From an uncultured bacterium (lineage in GTDB: Bacteria > Myxococcota_A > Polyangia > Polyangiales > Houyiibacteriaceae): a stretch of DNA of 64,000 nt. The DNA lies in NCBI GenBank assembly GCA_938024995.1, contig CALJDU010000076.1, positions 1 to 64,000 on the forward strand. Reading direction: 5' to 3'. The notes beneath the pieces were generated by a model. That model was given only the letters and a program-made list of their open reading frames with translations. It ran no database searches and had not been told where the DNA came from. Below are positions 17,225 through 24,890 of the stretch, in pieces. The translations under genes were made by a program, and so were the position numbers. Numbering within the stretch: the first letter of the stretch is position 1; each line of letters opens with the position of its first letter.

Positions 17225-18838
17225 TTAGGACGTCGGGAGTTCGATATGAAACGTGGTCGACGTCTCATCGCTCTCCACGCGGATGCTTCCCTTCATCCGG
17301 AGCACCTGGTGCTTCACGATCGCCAATCCCAATCCGGTGCCGCCCTCATCTCGCGAGCGCCCTTCGTCCACTCGATAGAAGCGTTCGAAGAGTCGGCCGA
17401 GATGCTCCTTGGGGATCGGGGTGGTGTTGAACACCGAGAGCGCGAGGACTTGCGCGTCGGACTTCTTGGCGATGCCCACCTCGACCTTCACCTCACCATC
17501 GACGGTGTACTTGATCGCGTTGCTGACGAGATTCACCAAAACTTGATCAAGCGCGCGCTCGTCTGCCTTCGCGTGACCTTCGCCGACCACCGAGATCGTG
17601 AGCCCATGATCGATCGCGCTCTGCTCCAGTCCCGCCACGACATCGCGCGCGCAGCGACCGACGTCGACGTCGACCCGCTTGGTGTTCTCCTCCGGCGACT
17701 CCGCCCGCGAGAGCGCGACCAAGTCATTGACCAAGTGCTGCAGTCGCAAGGTGTGCTTGAGGATGATGTCCAAGAAGCGCTCGGCGGTTTCAGGACGTTT
17801 GTGCGCGCCACCGCGAAGCGTCTCGGCGTACCCACGGATCGCGGTCAGCGGCGTTCGCAACTCGTGACTGGCGTTCGCGACGAAGTCACGCCGGATCGAG
17901 TCCGCTTCCTTCAAGCGCGTCACGTCGTGAAGAACCGTGACGACGCCAGGTCGCTGCGCGTCGCTCCCGGTGTCGAGCGGCGAGACCTGCGCCTCGAAGA
18001 TGCGCCGCACCCCAAAGACCATCAGCTCGAGCTCGACCGTGTTCTCGATCCCGCGACGTGACGCGCGGACGGCGGCGCGGAGATCCTCGTTTCGCCAAAC
18101 CTCCATGGGCGTTCGCCCGATGCTCTCGGGAGCGAGGCGATCGAAAGCGTCGTTCGTTTGCTCGATGCGCCCCAGGCTGTCGGTCACGAACACTGCTTCG
18201 ACCATCGAGTTGAGGACGGTCCGTAGCGCGTCCTCTCCGAGCCGCAGCTGCTCGATGCGCTCCGTGAGCACGTCCGCGACTCCATCGATCCCGCGACCCA
18301 TTTCCCCCAGCTCATCGAGCCTCTCGCTCTTCGTTCGCGCGGAGAAGTCCCCTTCTGCCAATCGGTCGACGACGGTGGAGATGCTCCTCGCTGGTGAAAC
18401 GACGACGCGGTGAAAAACCCAGATGAGCGTCAGCATCAAGGCGATCGCGAGCGCGGAGCCGACCCAGAGCAGCTGTCGCGTGCCTTCCCGAAGCGACCGG
18501 ACCAGCTCGGTGCTGCGCGAGACCGTGACCCAATCTGAGCCGATCGCGCGGCTGAGCGCAAAGCGTCCGTCTACTTCGTAGAGACGATCGGGTTGTCGTT
18601 CGTTCGGCTGCGTCGCGGAGCGCTCGACCCGGCAACCGAAGCGCTCCGCGATGGTCGCGGCGTCCGCGGGTGGCTCGAAGGCGTCGAGCGCTTCGGTGAG
18701 CTCGGACTCGACCACCGCCCTCGCCCTTCGGTTTGAGAGCGGCTCTTCGATCATCATGATGGTGAGCACGAGCGCGCACGTGGCGCTCCCCAGCGACCCG
18801 ACGATCACCTGACTCAATCCGCTCCGTCTCTTGATCAT
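17225..18838 (-). CDS. phoR: PhoR-type sensor histidine kinase
   Basis: This is a 537-residue membrane kinase. The order is helix 1 (VGSLGSATCALVLTIMM), a periplasmic region of about 100 residues, helix 2 (LLWVGSALAIALMLTLIWV), then HAMP (VVVSPARSISTVVDRLAEGDF). PAS (LNSMVEAVFVTDSLGRI), HisKA with ASHELRTPL and an HATPase_c with NLVSNAIKYT and GTGLGLAIVKH follow. It is divergent from a PhoB-like regulator with a Pho-box-like site between. PhoR autophosphorylates in low phosphate and activates PhoB. The assignment as phoR rests on this architecture and context; no pst or phoU genes are in the window. Confidence 0.88.
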   Translation of the reverse strand: MIKRRSGLSQVIVGSLGSATCALVLTIMMIEEPLSNRRARAVVESELTEALDAFEPPADAATIAERFGCRVERSATQPNERQPDRLYEVDGRFALSRAIGSDWVTVSRSTELVRSLREGTRQLLWVGSALAIALMLTLIWVFHRVVVSPARSISTVVDRLAEGDFSARTKSERLDELGEMGRGIDGVADVLTERIEQLRLGEDALRTVLNSMVEAVFVTDSLGRIEQTNDAFDRLAPESIGRTPMEVWRNEDLRAAVRASRRGIENTVELELMVFGVRRIFEAQVSPLDTGSDAQRPGVVTVLHDVTRLKEADSIRRDFVANASHELRTPLTAIRGYAETLRGGAHKRPETAERFLDIILKHTLRLQHLVNDLVALSRAESPEENTKRVDVDVGRCARDVVAGLEQSAIDHGLTISVVGEGHAKADERALDQVLVNLVSNAIKYTVDGEVKVEVGIAKKSDAQVLALSVFNTTPIPKEHLGRLFERFYRVDEGRSRDEGGTGLGLAIVKHQVLRMKGSIRVESDETSTTFHIELPTS

Positions 18839-18977
18839 GGTCGCCCGCGAACGGAGCTCTCAGCGTACCTGCAAACGACGCGCGAGGAGACGGGCAAAAG
18901 ACGAGGCGATGCCGAACGCAGCGCAAAGCGACGTGGGGGCAGAGGTTCGCCGTGCGCACAGGACCTCATCCGAGCAG

Positions 18978-18995
18978 GTGACAAACAAGTGACAG
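18978..18995 (-). promoter_or_regulatory. Pho-box-like direct repeat between phoR and phoB
   Basis: Read on the minus strand, this is CTGTCAC-TTGT-TTGTCAC: two 7-bp direct repeats 11 bp apart, close to the PhoB consensus (CTGTCAT, 4 bp, CTGTCAT). It sits in the roughly 220-bp divergent gap, about 140 bp before the phoR start and 64 bp before the phoB start. It suggests that PhoB controls its own locus. Confidence 0.6.
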
Positions 18996-19058
18996 CCGCC
19001 AAGAGGGTTCGTTGCATGAACTGCTTGTGACTGCTCCGTCGCGCGCTAACCTCCGCAC

Positions 19059-19745
19059 GTGCCGAGAGTGTTGGTGGTTGAAGACGAGGTCGACCTCGCC
19101 GAGCTCGTCGCGTTCAATCTGCGAGAGGCGGGCCATGAGGTGGTGACCGCTGGGACCGGTGCAAGCGCGCTCGCGGAGATCAAACGCGCGCGTCCAGACC
19201 TCGTCGTCCTGGACGTTATGCTTCCCGACATCAGCGGGCTGGAGGTGTGCCGCCGGCTCCGGCGAGAGCGACGCGACGTCCCGGTCGTGATGCTGACGGC
19301 GAAGGGCGAAGAAGTGGACCGGATCGTCGGCTTCGAGGTCGGCGCAGATGACTACGTCGTGAAACCGTTCAGCCCACGTGAGCTCGTGCTCCGCGTGGAC
19401 GCGATCCTCCGGCGCACCTCACGCGCCGCGCCGCCCACGGAAGACAGCCCGGAGCCGATTCAGATCGGTGTCTTGCTGCTCGACGTCGCCGCGCATCGCG
19501 TGGACGTCGAGGGACAAGAGGTGCACCTGACCGCGCTCGAGTTTCGGCTCCTGTTGGATCTCGCTTCCCGCCGGGGCCGGGTGCAGTCACGTGACCGATT
19601 GCTGGAGCGCGTCTGGGGATACTCGAAGGGCGTCGAGACCCGCACCGTCGACACGCACGTCAAGCGGCTCCGCGAGAAACTCGGCGCCGCCTCGAAGTAC
19701 ATCGAGACCGTGCGCGGCGTGGGCTACCGCATGCAGTCCAGCTAG
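19059..19745 (+). CDS. phoB: PhoB-type response regulator (OmpR family)
   Basis: This 228-residue protein starts at GTG. The receiver domain is intact: VVEDEVDLAE, phospho-acceptor Asp about 52 in VVLDVMLPD, T in VVMLTAKGE and K in VVKPFSP. The C-terminal winged helix has LTALEFRLLLDLASRRGRV, RDRLLERVWGY and VDTHVKRLREKLG, then GVGYRM, typical of the OmpR/PhoB class. It is divergent from the phoR-type kinase. The next gene on the strand is an IS element inserted about 45 bp downstream, which may cut off any former operon partner. Confidence 0.88.
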   Translation: MPRVLVVEDEVDLAELVAFNLREAGHEVVTAGTGASALAEIKRARPDLVVLDVMLPDISGLEVCRRLRRERRDVPVVMLTAKGEEVDRIVGFEVGADDYVVKPFSPRELVLRVDAILRRTSRAAPPTEDSPEPIQIGVLLLDVAAHRVDVEGQEVHLTALEFRLLLDLASRRGRVQSRDRLLERVWGYSKGVETRTVDTHVKRLREKLGAASKYIETVRGVGYRMQSS

Positions 19746-19781
19746 ATGCGGGCGGTCCGCTAGACGCTCGAGGGAGCGGGT

Positions 19782-19791
19782 CTGAATAGAC
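19782..19791. repeat. IS target-site duplication, left copy
   Basis: CTGAATAGAC lies directly before the left inverted repeat and is repeated exactly at 21237-21246 after the right end. A 10-bp duplication fits the 9-12 bp range of IS4-family insertions. Confidence 0.9.
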
Positions 19792-19830
19792 CTGACCATT
19801 GATCACATCTCGGATCTCTCCGGGAATTTC

Positions 19831-19860
19831 GTCATGACCAAGGTGTTCGTTGGTCATGAC
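19831..19860 (+). promoter_or_regulatory. Stem-loop covering the transposase start codon
   Basis: GTCATGACCAA (19831-19841) and TTGGTCATGAC (19850-19860) form a perfect 11-bp stem with an 8-nt loop; the ATG at 19856 lies in the right arm. IS10 and IS50 use such hairpins to block translation from transcripts that read in from outside. The same role is inferred here. Confidence 0.6.
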
Positions 19861-21229
19861 AAGCATTTCAGCATGGGCAGCAAACGAGTTCGGTGACGCG
19901 GAGCTGGGCGACGAGAGGCGGACGAAGCGACTCGTGATGCTCGCGAGCCAGTTCGCGAGTTCGCCGGCGGGGAAAGTCACCGAGGTTGTTAGAATCGCGG
20001 CGCAGCGGGAGGCCGCGTTTCGCTTCGTTGAGAATCACGCGATCGCGCCGTCGGCGATTGCGGCCGCTCACCACCGGGCGACAGCGCGACGTTGTCGCGG
20101 AAACAATGAAGTCGTCGTCGCGGTCGACCAGGCATGTCTGAGCGTCACCGATCGGGTCGGCAAGCCCGGCTTTGGACACGTCACTCCGAAGTCGGGACGT
20201 ATCCGCGGACTCCAGGTGATGTCTGCGCTCTGCGTTAGCAAGAGCGGCACCGTGCTGGGTCTCGTCGCGCAGCAGTGGTGGTCGCGACTCGAGAAGTCGC
20301 CTGAGTACAAGACCGACGCACGACCAGCGCAAGAGCGAGAATCTGATCTGTGGCGGCGTGCGCTCTTGCAAGCCAACGAGCAGCTGCGGGCGACCGCTCC
20401 TCACGTCACGCCGTTCTTCCAGCTCGATCGCGGTGGCGATTGCCGCGCGGTCCTTCAAGTGGTGCGCAACGAAGGGCTCAAGGTCACCATCCGCTCGGCT
20501 CACGACCGCGCGCTCGCGAGCGGCTCCCGGCTGCACAAAACAATGCTCCGAGCGCCTGTTCTTGGATACATCTACGTCAACGTTCGTCGTCGGCCCAACC
20601 GTCCTGGACGTGTCGCTCGTCTCGCGGTTCGAGCGCGCTCAGTGACGCTTCGGTTGCGCGACTACCGCACGCGCAGCGATGAGGCGATGCAGATCCAGTG
20701 CGTGCACGTTCGGGAGACGCATGCGCCGCGAGGGACGAAGCCGCTTGAGTGGTGGCTTCTTACGACCGCTTCTGTCGCGACGTTTGAAGAGGCCGCGAAC
20801 ATCGCCAAGACGTACACTCTGCGATGGAAGATCGAGGAACTCCACCGCGCTTGGAAGAGCGGCGTCTGTAACATCGAAGACTCGCAACTTCGCACGGCCG
20901 AGAACTTCAAGCGGTGGGCTACCATCGCGGTCGCCGTGGCTGCCCGATCAGAACATCTCAAGACGCGCTCGCGCGCTGAACCCGACACAAGTGCGACCAC
21001 CGAGTTCAGCCGAGCCGAAATCGACGCGGCCATCATCTTGCTCGAACACAAGAAGTACGCCGTCGGCGATGAACTAACGCTAGTGCAGGTGGTCGATATG
21101 ATCGCACGCATCGGCGGCTACATCGGAAAGAGCTCGGGAGGCCCGCCCGGCGTGCGCACGATCCAACGCGGATTGGACAAGATCGCGCCCGCTGCTCAGG
21201 CGATCGAGGTCCTTCGAAATAGTGGCTAG
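19856..21229 (+). CDS. IS4-family (IS50-like) DDE transposase
   Basis: This 457-residue protein starts at ATG 19856 (MTSISAWAANEFGDAELGD). The N-terminal block GDAELGDERRTKRLV is typical of Tn5-like transposases. The DDE residues are the Asp in VVVAVDQ (about 91), the Asp in FQLDRGGD and the Glu in YTLRWKIEELHRAWKSG, the Y-R-E-K signature of IS4. The C-terminal domain is intact. No frameshift or stop was seen, so the enzyme could be active. Translation from outside transcripts may be limited by the start-codon hairpin. Confidence 0.92.
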   Translation: MTSISAWAANEFGDAELGDERRTKRLVMLASQFASSPAGKVTEVVRIAAQREAAFRFVENHAIAPSAIAAAHHRATARRCRGNNEVVVAVDQACLSVTDRVGKPGFGHVTPKSGRIRGLQVMSALCVSKSGTVLGLVAQQWWSRLEKSPEYKTDARPAQERESDLWRRALLQANEQLRATAPHVTPFFQLDRGGDCRAVLQVVRNEGLKVTIRSAHDRALASGSRLHKTMLRAPVLGYIYVNVRRRPNRPGRVARLAVRARSVTLRLRDYRTRSDEAMQIQCVHVRETHAPRGTKPLEWWLLTTASVATFEEAANIAKTYTLRWKIEELHRAWKSGVCNIEDSQLRTAENFKRWATIAVAVAARSEHLKTRSRAEPDTSATTEFSRAEIDAAIILLEHKKYAVGDELTLVQVVDMIARIGGYIGKSSGGPPGVRTIQRGLDKIAPAAQAIEVLRNSG

Positions 21230-21236
21230 TGGTCAG

Positions 21237-21246
21237 CTGAATAGAC
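21237..21246. repeat. IS target-site duplication, right copy
   Basis: CTGAATAGAC directly follows the right inverted repeat and matches 19782-19791 exactly. Confidence 0.9.
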
Positions 21247-21275
21247 CCTCCGTGAAAGTAAAGTAGGGTGTCGCT

Positions 21276-21926
21276 ATGAGCGTCACCTTGATCGCCGTCT
21301 TGTGCGGGGCCGTTGTGGTCCTCGGGATCGTCTTCGCGGCCGGGGTCGGCTTCATGAAGAAGTCCAGCGCGGGCCCCAGTCCGAGCCGAGGAGACGCGCC
21401 CATCGCGGCGGCTCCCCGAGCGCGCGAGGTCACGTTTGTCATGCGCTTCGACGCGAAAGACAAAGCGTACATCGAGGGCATCGTCGGCAGCGGCGGCCCG
21501 TTGATGGGCGCTCAGGTTCGGGACGCCGCGCTCAATCTTGTTCGCGCGGCGGGAGACGCGACGCATGCCTTCGTCGGTCCGTCTCGTGGCGGTCCCCCGG
21601 TCAGCGCGCGCGCGCCCTCTGCGGATCCGACCGGCATCATCGTCGCGCTCTCATCCAACACAACGCGACCCCTCGACACCGTCGGGGACGACACGGACGC
21701 GACCACCATCGCGGATGCTCTTCGTGAGCTCGGCGCGATGCGCGATGATCAGATCCGCGGCGGGACGCTCGCGATCCTCGCGATGGATCCGAGCGCGGGC
21801 TCTGTCACCTTGGTGCCGCTCCGCAAAGAGGCCCTCCCTGGCCAACAGATCTGTCCGTACTGCGCGAGCTCGTTCCCGGCCTATGAGACGCAGTGCGGAT
21901 CCTGTGGCGCGCGAGTGAAGACCTGA
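21276..21926 (+). CDS. Single-pass membrane protein with C-terminal zinc ribbon
   Basis: This 216-residue protein starts with the helix MSVTLIAVLCGAVVVLGIVFAAGVGF and has a cytoplasmic or periplasmic middle domain of about 150 residues (ALNLVRAAGDATHAFVG, DTDATTIADALRELGAM, GTLAILAMDP) and a C-terminal zinc ribbon, CPYCASS-x-CGSCGA. The middle region faintly resembles DUF1517, but I am not confident. The IS element ends about 30 bp upstream, so its promoter is probably altered. The stop codon is directly followed by the Nudix gene GTG, suggesting a shared transcript. Confidence 0.7.
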   Translation: MSVTLIAVLCGAVVVLGIVFAAGVGFMKKSSAGPSPSRGDAPIAAAPRAREVTFVMRFDAKDKAYIEGIVGSGGPLMGAQVRDAALNLVRAAGDATHAFVGPSRGGPPVSARAPSADPTGIIVALSSNTTRPLDTVGDDTDATTIADALRELGAMRDDQIRGGTLAILAMDPSAGSVTLVPLRKEALPGQQICPYCASSFPAYETQCGSCGARVKT

Positions 21927-22580
21927 GTGCCTGAGCTGACCGCAGAAGGGCTCCGCGCTGCCCTGGCGTCCTACGATCGCCAGCACTGGCCGGCGCTCCC
22001 GGGACGCAAGAACGACGTGCCCGCCGCGATCTTGCTCCCGCTCTTGCTCGAGAGAGAACCGCGCGCGCTGTTCACGAAGCGAACCGCGACCCTGCGCAAA
22101 CACGCGGGCGAGATCTGTTTCCCAGGAGGTCGTCCCGACGAGGTCGACGAGGATCTCAAGGCGACGGCGCTGCGCGAGGCGAACGAAGAGGTCGGCTTGA
22201 TCGATGTCTGTGTCGTCGGGCAGCTCTCCAGCATCCCGCTTTACACGTCCGACTTTCGACTCGAGCCGTTCGTGGGTGTGGTGCCCAAGGACGCGACCTT
22301 CACGCTCTGCGCCGATGAGGTCGACTCGCTCGTCTTTCTCTCCCTCGACGATGTGTTCTCGCTTCCGCACCTGCACTGCATCGACTGGTTCAACCCGCTC
22401 ACGAACGAGCACCGGCACGCTCCGGTGTTTGAGTCTCCCGCCGGGCTCATCTTCGGCGGGACCGCGTACGCCTTCTTGGAGCTCCTCAAGGTGATCGCGC
22501 CGCTGCTCGCCGTGTCTGTGCCGCCGCTTCAAGCGGGCCGATATCAGTGGAGCGATGTCCTTGCCGGCAACCGCTCGTAG
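21927..22580 (+). CDS. Nudix hydrolase, CoA pyrophosphatase type
   Basis: This 217-residue protein starts at GTG directly after the preceding stop. HAGEICFPGG and the Nudix box through TALREANEEVGL match the UPF0035/CoA-pyrophosphatase subgroup, which hydrolyses CoA to 4'-phosphopantetheine and 3',5'-ADP. The RKHAGEICFPGGR block before the box is the subgroup mark. It is cytoplasmic. It probably shares a transcript with the zinc-ribbon protein upstream; the NtrC-type gene follows after 53 bp. Substrate is inferred from the motif, not proven. Confidence 0.85.
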   Translation: MPELTAEGLRAALASYDRQHWPALPGRKNDVPAAILLPLLLEREPRALFTKRTATLRKHAGEICFPGGRPDEVDEDLKATALREANEEVGLIDVCVVGQLSSIPLYTSDFRLEPFVGVVPKDATFTLCADEVDSLVFLSLDDVFSLPHLHCIDWFNPLTNEHRHAPVFESPAGLIFGGTAYAFLELLKVIAPLLAVSVPPLQAGRYQWSDVLAGNRS

Positions 22581-22633
22581 CGGCGCGCAGACGCTGACGC
22601 GAGCAAAGCGCAATAGAGTGGTAGCGTCTCGTC

Positions 22634-24007
22634 ATGTCGAACGCGACCGTGCTCATCGTCGACGATGAGAAGAACATCCTCTCGACTCTCAGCCGCGCGC
22701 TCCGCGTCGAGGACTACGACGTCGACGTCGCCGGCAACGCCGCGATCGCGCTCGAGAAGATCGCGGCCAAGACCTACGATCTGTTGTTGCTGGACGTGCA
22801 GCTGCCCGGGATGGATGGGCTCTCGCTGCTCCGGAAGCTCCGCGAACAAAAGAACGACGTCCCCGCGATCATGATGAGCGGCCACGGCACGACCGAGATC
22901 GCGGTCGAGGCCACCAAGATCGGCGCCTTTACGTTCCTCGACAAACCGATCAGCACTGACCACTTACTCGTCGCGCTTCAGAACTGCCTCGGCTTCCAGA
23001 AGCTGACCGCGGAGAACCGTGAGCTCAAAAAGCGCACGGGAGCCGAAGGTGAGCTGCTCGGAGAGAGCCGCGCGATGCTCGATCTGCGCGAACGGGTCGG
23101 GCTGGCCGCGAACGCGAACGCCTCGGTGCTCGTGCAAGGAGAGCGCGGCACGGGCAAGGAGCTGGTCGCGCGGGCGATTCATCTGGGGAGCGGACGCGCG
23201 CGGCAGAGCTACGAAAAGCTGAACTGCGCGGCGGTCCCCAAGGAGCTCATCGAGAGCGAGCTCTTCGGTCACGAAGCGGGCGCGTTCACCGGAGCGACAA
23301 AGCAGCGCAAAGGAAAGTTCGAGCGCGCGAGCGGCGGGACGCTCTTCCTCGATGAGGTCGGCGACATGCCGCAGCCAATGCAGGCGAAGCTCTTGCGGGT
23401 GCTCCAGGAGGGCGAGCTCGAGCGGGTCGGCGGCAACAAGCTCATCAAGGTGGACGTGCGCGTGGTCGCGGCGACCAACAAGTCGCTCCCCGTCGAGATT
23501 GAAGAAGGACGTTTTCGCGCGGACCTCTACGATCGGCTCAACGTGTTGCCGATCCGGGTCCCGCCGCTGCGCGAACGCATCGAGGACGTTGGCTTGCTCG
23601 CGAGTCATTTCCTGGAGCAGGTCTGCGAGAGCAACGACCGACCGGGGACCTCCCTTTCCCCCGGCGCGATGAAGCTGCTCAGCGCGTACGACTACCCGGG
23701 CAACGTTCGCGAGCTCCGTAACCTGATCGAGCGCATCGTGATCCTGACGCCGAGCGACGTGGTGACCGAGAGCGACGCGCGCGCGCTCTTGCCGATCGGC
23801 GGCGGCGCCCGTAGCGGTGGCTTCTATGTCCCAGGCAAGCGCCTCAAGGAGATGATGGAGGCGGTCGAGCGTGATCTCATCTTGCGGGCGCTGGAATTCC
23901 ACAAGGGGCACATCACGAAGACCGCGGCCGACCTCGGGCTTGAGCGGAGCCATCTCTACAAGAAGATGAAGGCGCTCGGGATTCGAAAAGAGAAGGAAGA
24001 GAAGTGA
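22634..24007 (+). CDS. NtrC-type sigma-54-dependent response regulator
   Basis: This 457-residue protein has a receiver domain with DDE and phospho-Asp about 54 (LLLLDVQLPGMDG). An AAA+ domain follows, with Walker A GERGTGKE, the sigma-54 contact loop GAFTGA and FLDEVGDMP as Walker B. The C-terminal Fis-type helix-turn-helix is HITKTAADLGLERSHLYKKMKALG. It activates sigma-54 promoters after phosphorylation. No histidine kinase lies next to it, so the partner is elsewhere. It overlaps the next gene by 4 bp (GTGA). Confidence 0.93.
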   Translation: MSNATVLIVDDEKNILSTLSRALRVEDYDVDVAGNAAIALEKIAAKTYDLLLLDVQLPGMDGLSLLRKLREQKNDVPAIMMSGHGTTEIAVEATKIGAFTFLDKPISTDHLLVALQNCLGFQKLTAENRELKKRTGAEGELLGESRAMLDLRERVGLAANANASVLVQGERGTGKELVARAIHLGSGRARQSYEKLNCAAVPKELIESELFGHEAGAFTGATKQRKGKFERASGGTLFLDEVGDMPQPMQAKLLRVLQEGELERVGGNKLIKVDVRVVAATNKSLPVEIEEGRFRADLYDRLNVLPIRVPPLRERIEDVGLLASHFLEQVCESNDRPGTSLSPGAMKLLSAYDYPGNVRELRNLIERIVILTPSDVVTESDARALLPIGGGARSGGFYVPGKRLKEMMEAVERDLILRALEFHKGHITKTAADLGLERSHLYKKMKALGIRKEKEEK

Positions 24008-24858
24008 CGCGCGCTTGGCTCGTCACGGCGTCGCTCCTCCTCGTCGCGTGCGGTGACACCACCGACACCATGATGATGATGCCGCCGACACCGGGAACCG
24101 CGACCGAGGTCCTGGCGTTGGAGTGGAGCGCGGGGGATTCCCTCGGCTTGGTCCTGCTCGATCGGCAGACGAAGAACCCCGCGACGCTCCGGACGGATGA
24201 CGTCAGCTGTTCCTTGACGCAGCAGGTCGGCACCGCGCTGGAGAGCGGTGGTGTGGTCGTGACCGATCGCGAGGGTCCTTGCTTCGTCACTGAAGAGGTC
24301 GGCTTTGATCTGACCGGCCGTGAATCGACCATCGCGCCCGCCTGCGCGGGTCTCCTGAGCGTCCGCTATGGCGACGTCGCGCGCACCGTGAACCTCTGCG
24401 ATGGCCCCGTGCACGCGCCGCCTGCGAACGTCGACTGCGATGTCGCGCAGAGCGCGTCGCTGAGCGTGCAGAGCGGAAACGAAGAAGACAACGATGTGGT
24501 CCCGAGCATCGATGTGACGGTTCCGCCCGCCGAGCGCCCGACGGTGATGAGCCCGGTACCGCAAGGTGAAGGGAACGCGCTTTGGCCGGACAGCGCGCTC
24601 TTGGTGGGCTGGGGCGGGGTCGGCGCGGAAGCGATCGAGATCATTGTCTCCGCGCGCACAGGTGGCGCGACCCTCCGCTGCCACGTTCCAGACACGGGCT
24701 CCTTTACGATTCCCGAGCGCCTGGTCGCCCCCTATCGCGCTGCGCCCGCGTACCTTGAGGTTCGCAGGATCGAACAAGCGACCAGCAACGCGAGCGCCGA
24801 CTTCCGCGTGAGCACGCGGACCAACGACGTGATCTGGTTGAACCTCCGGGGCGGCTGA
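24004..24858 (+). CDS. Putative lipoprotein, start overlapping NtrC gene
   Basis: This 284-residue protein starts at GTG in a GTGA overlap with the stop of the sigma-54 regulator, so the two are translationally coupled. The signal peptide MTRAWLVTASLLLVAC ends in a lipobox, then GDTTDTMMMMPPTPGT, a linker with a run of four Met encoded by ATG repeats. The remaining 240 residues are beta-rich with paired Cys. No family was recognised. Its coupling to a regulator gene is unusual for a lipoprotein and may mean co-regulation. Confidence 0.75.
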   Translation: MTRAWLVTASLLLVACGDTTDTMMMMPPTPGTATEVLALEWSAGDSLGLVLLDRQTKNPATLRTDDVSCSLTQQVGTALESGGVVVTDREGPCFVTEEVGFDLTGRESTIAPACAGLLSVRYGDVARTVNLCDGPVHAPPANVDCDVAQSASLSVQSGNEEDNDVVPSIDVTVPPAERPTVMSPVPQGEGNALWPDSALLVGWGGVGAEAIEIIVSARTGGATLRCHVPDTGSFTIPERLVAPYRAAPAYLEVRRIEQATSNASADFRVSTRTNDVIWLNLRGG

Positions 24859-24890
24859 CGCGTACCGTCGCGCCTTGTTATGCTCTCGCC

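Larger units (their letters stand above)
19792..21236 (+). mobile_element. Complete IS4-family insertion sequence (IS50/Tn5-like subgroup), 1445 bp
   Basis: The left end CTGACCATTGATCAC and the right end (read inward) CTGACCACTAGCCAC match at 11 of 15 positions, with CTGACCA identical. The CTGAC start resembles IS50-like ends. Perfect 10-bp target duplications flank it. One full-length transposase ORF fills the element, with a fold-back at its start codon. The perfect duplications and open frame indicate a recent, possibly active insertion between phoB and the gene at 21276. Confidence 0.9.
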
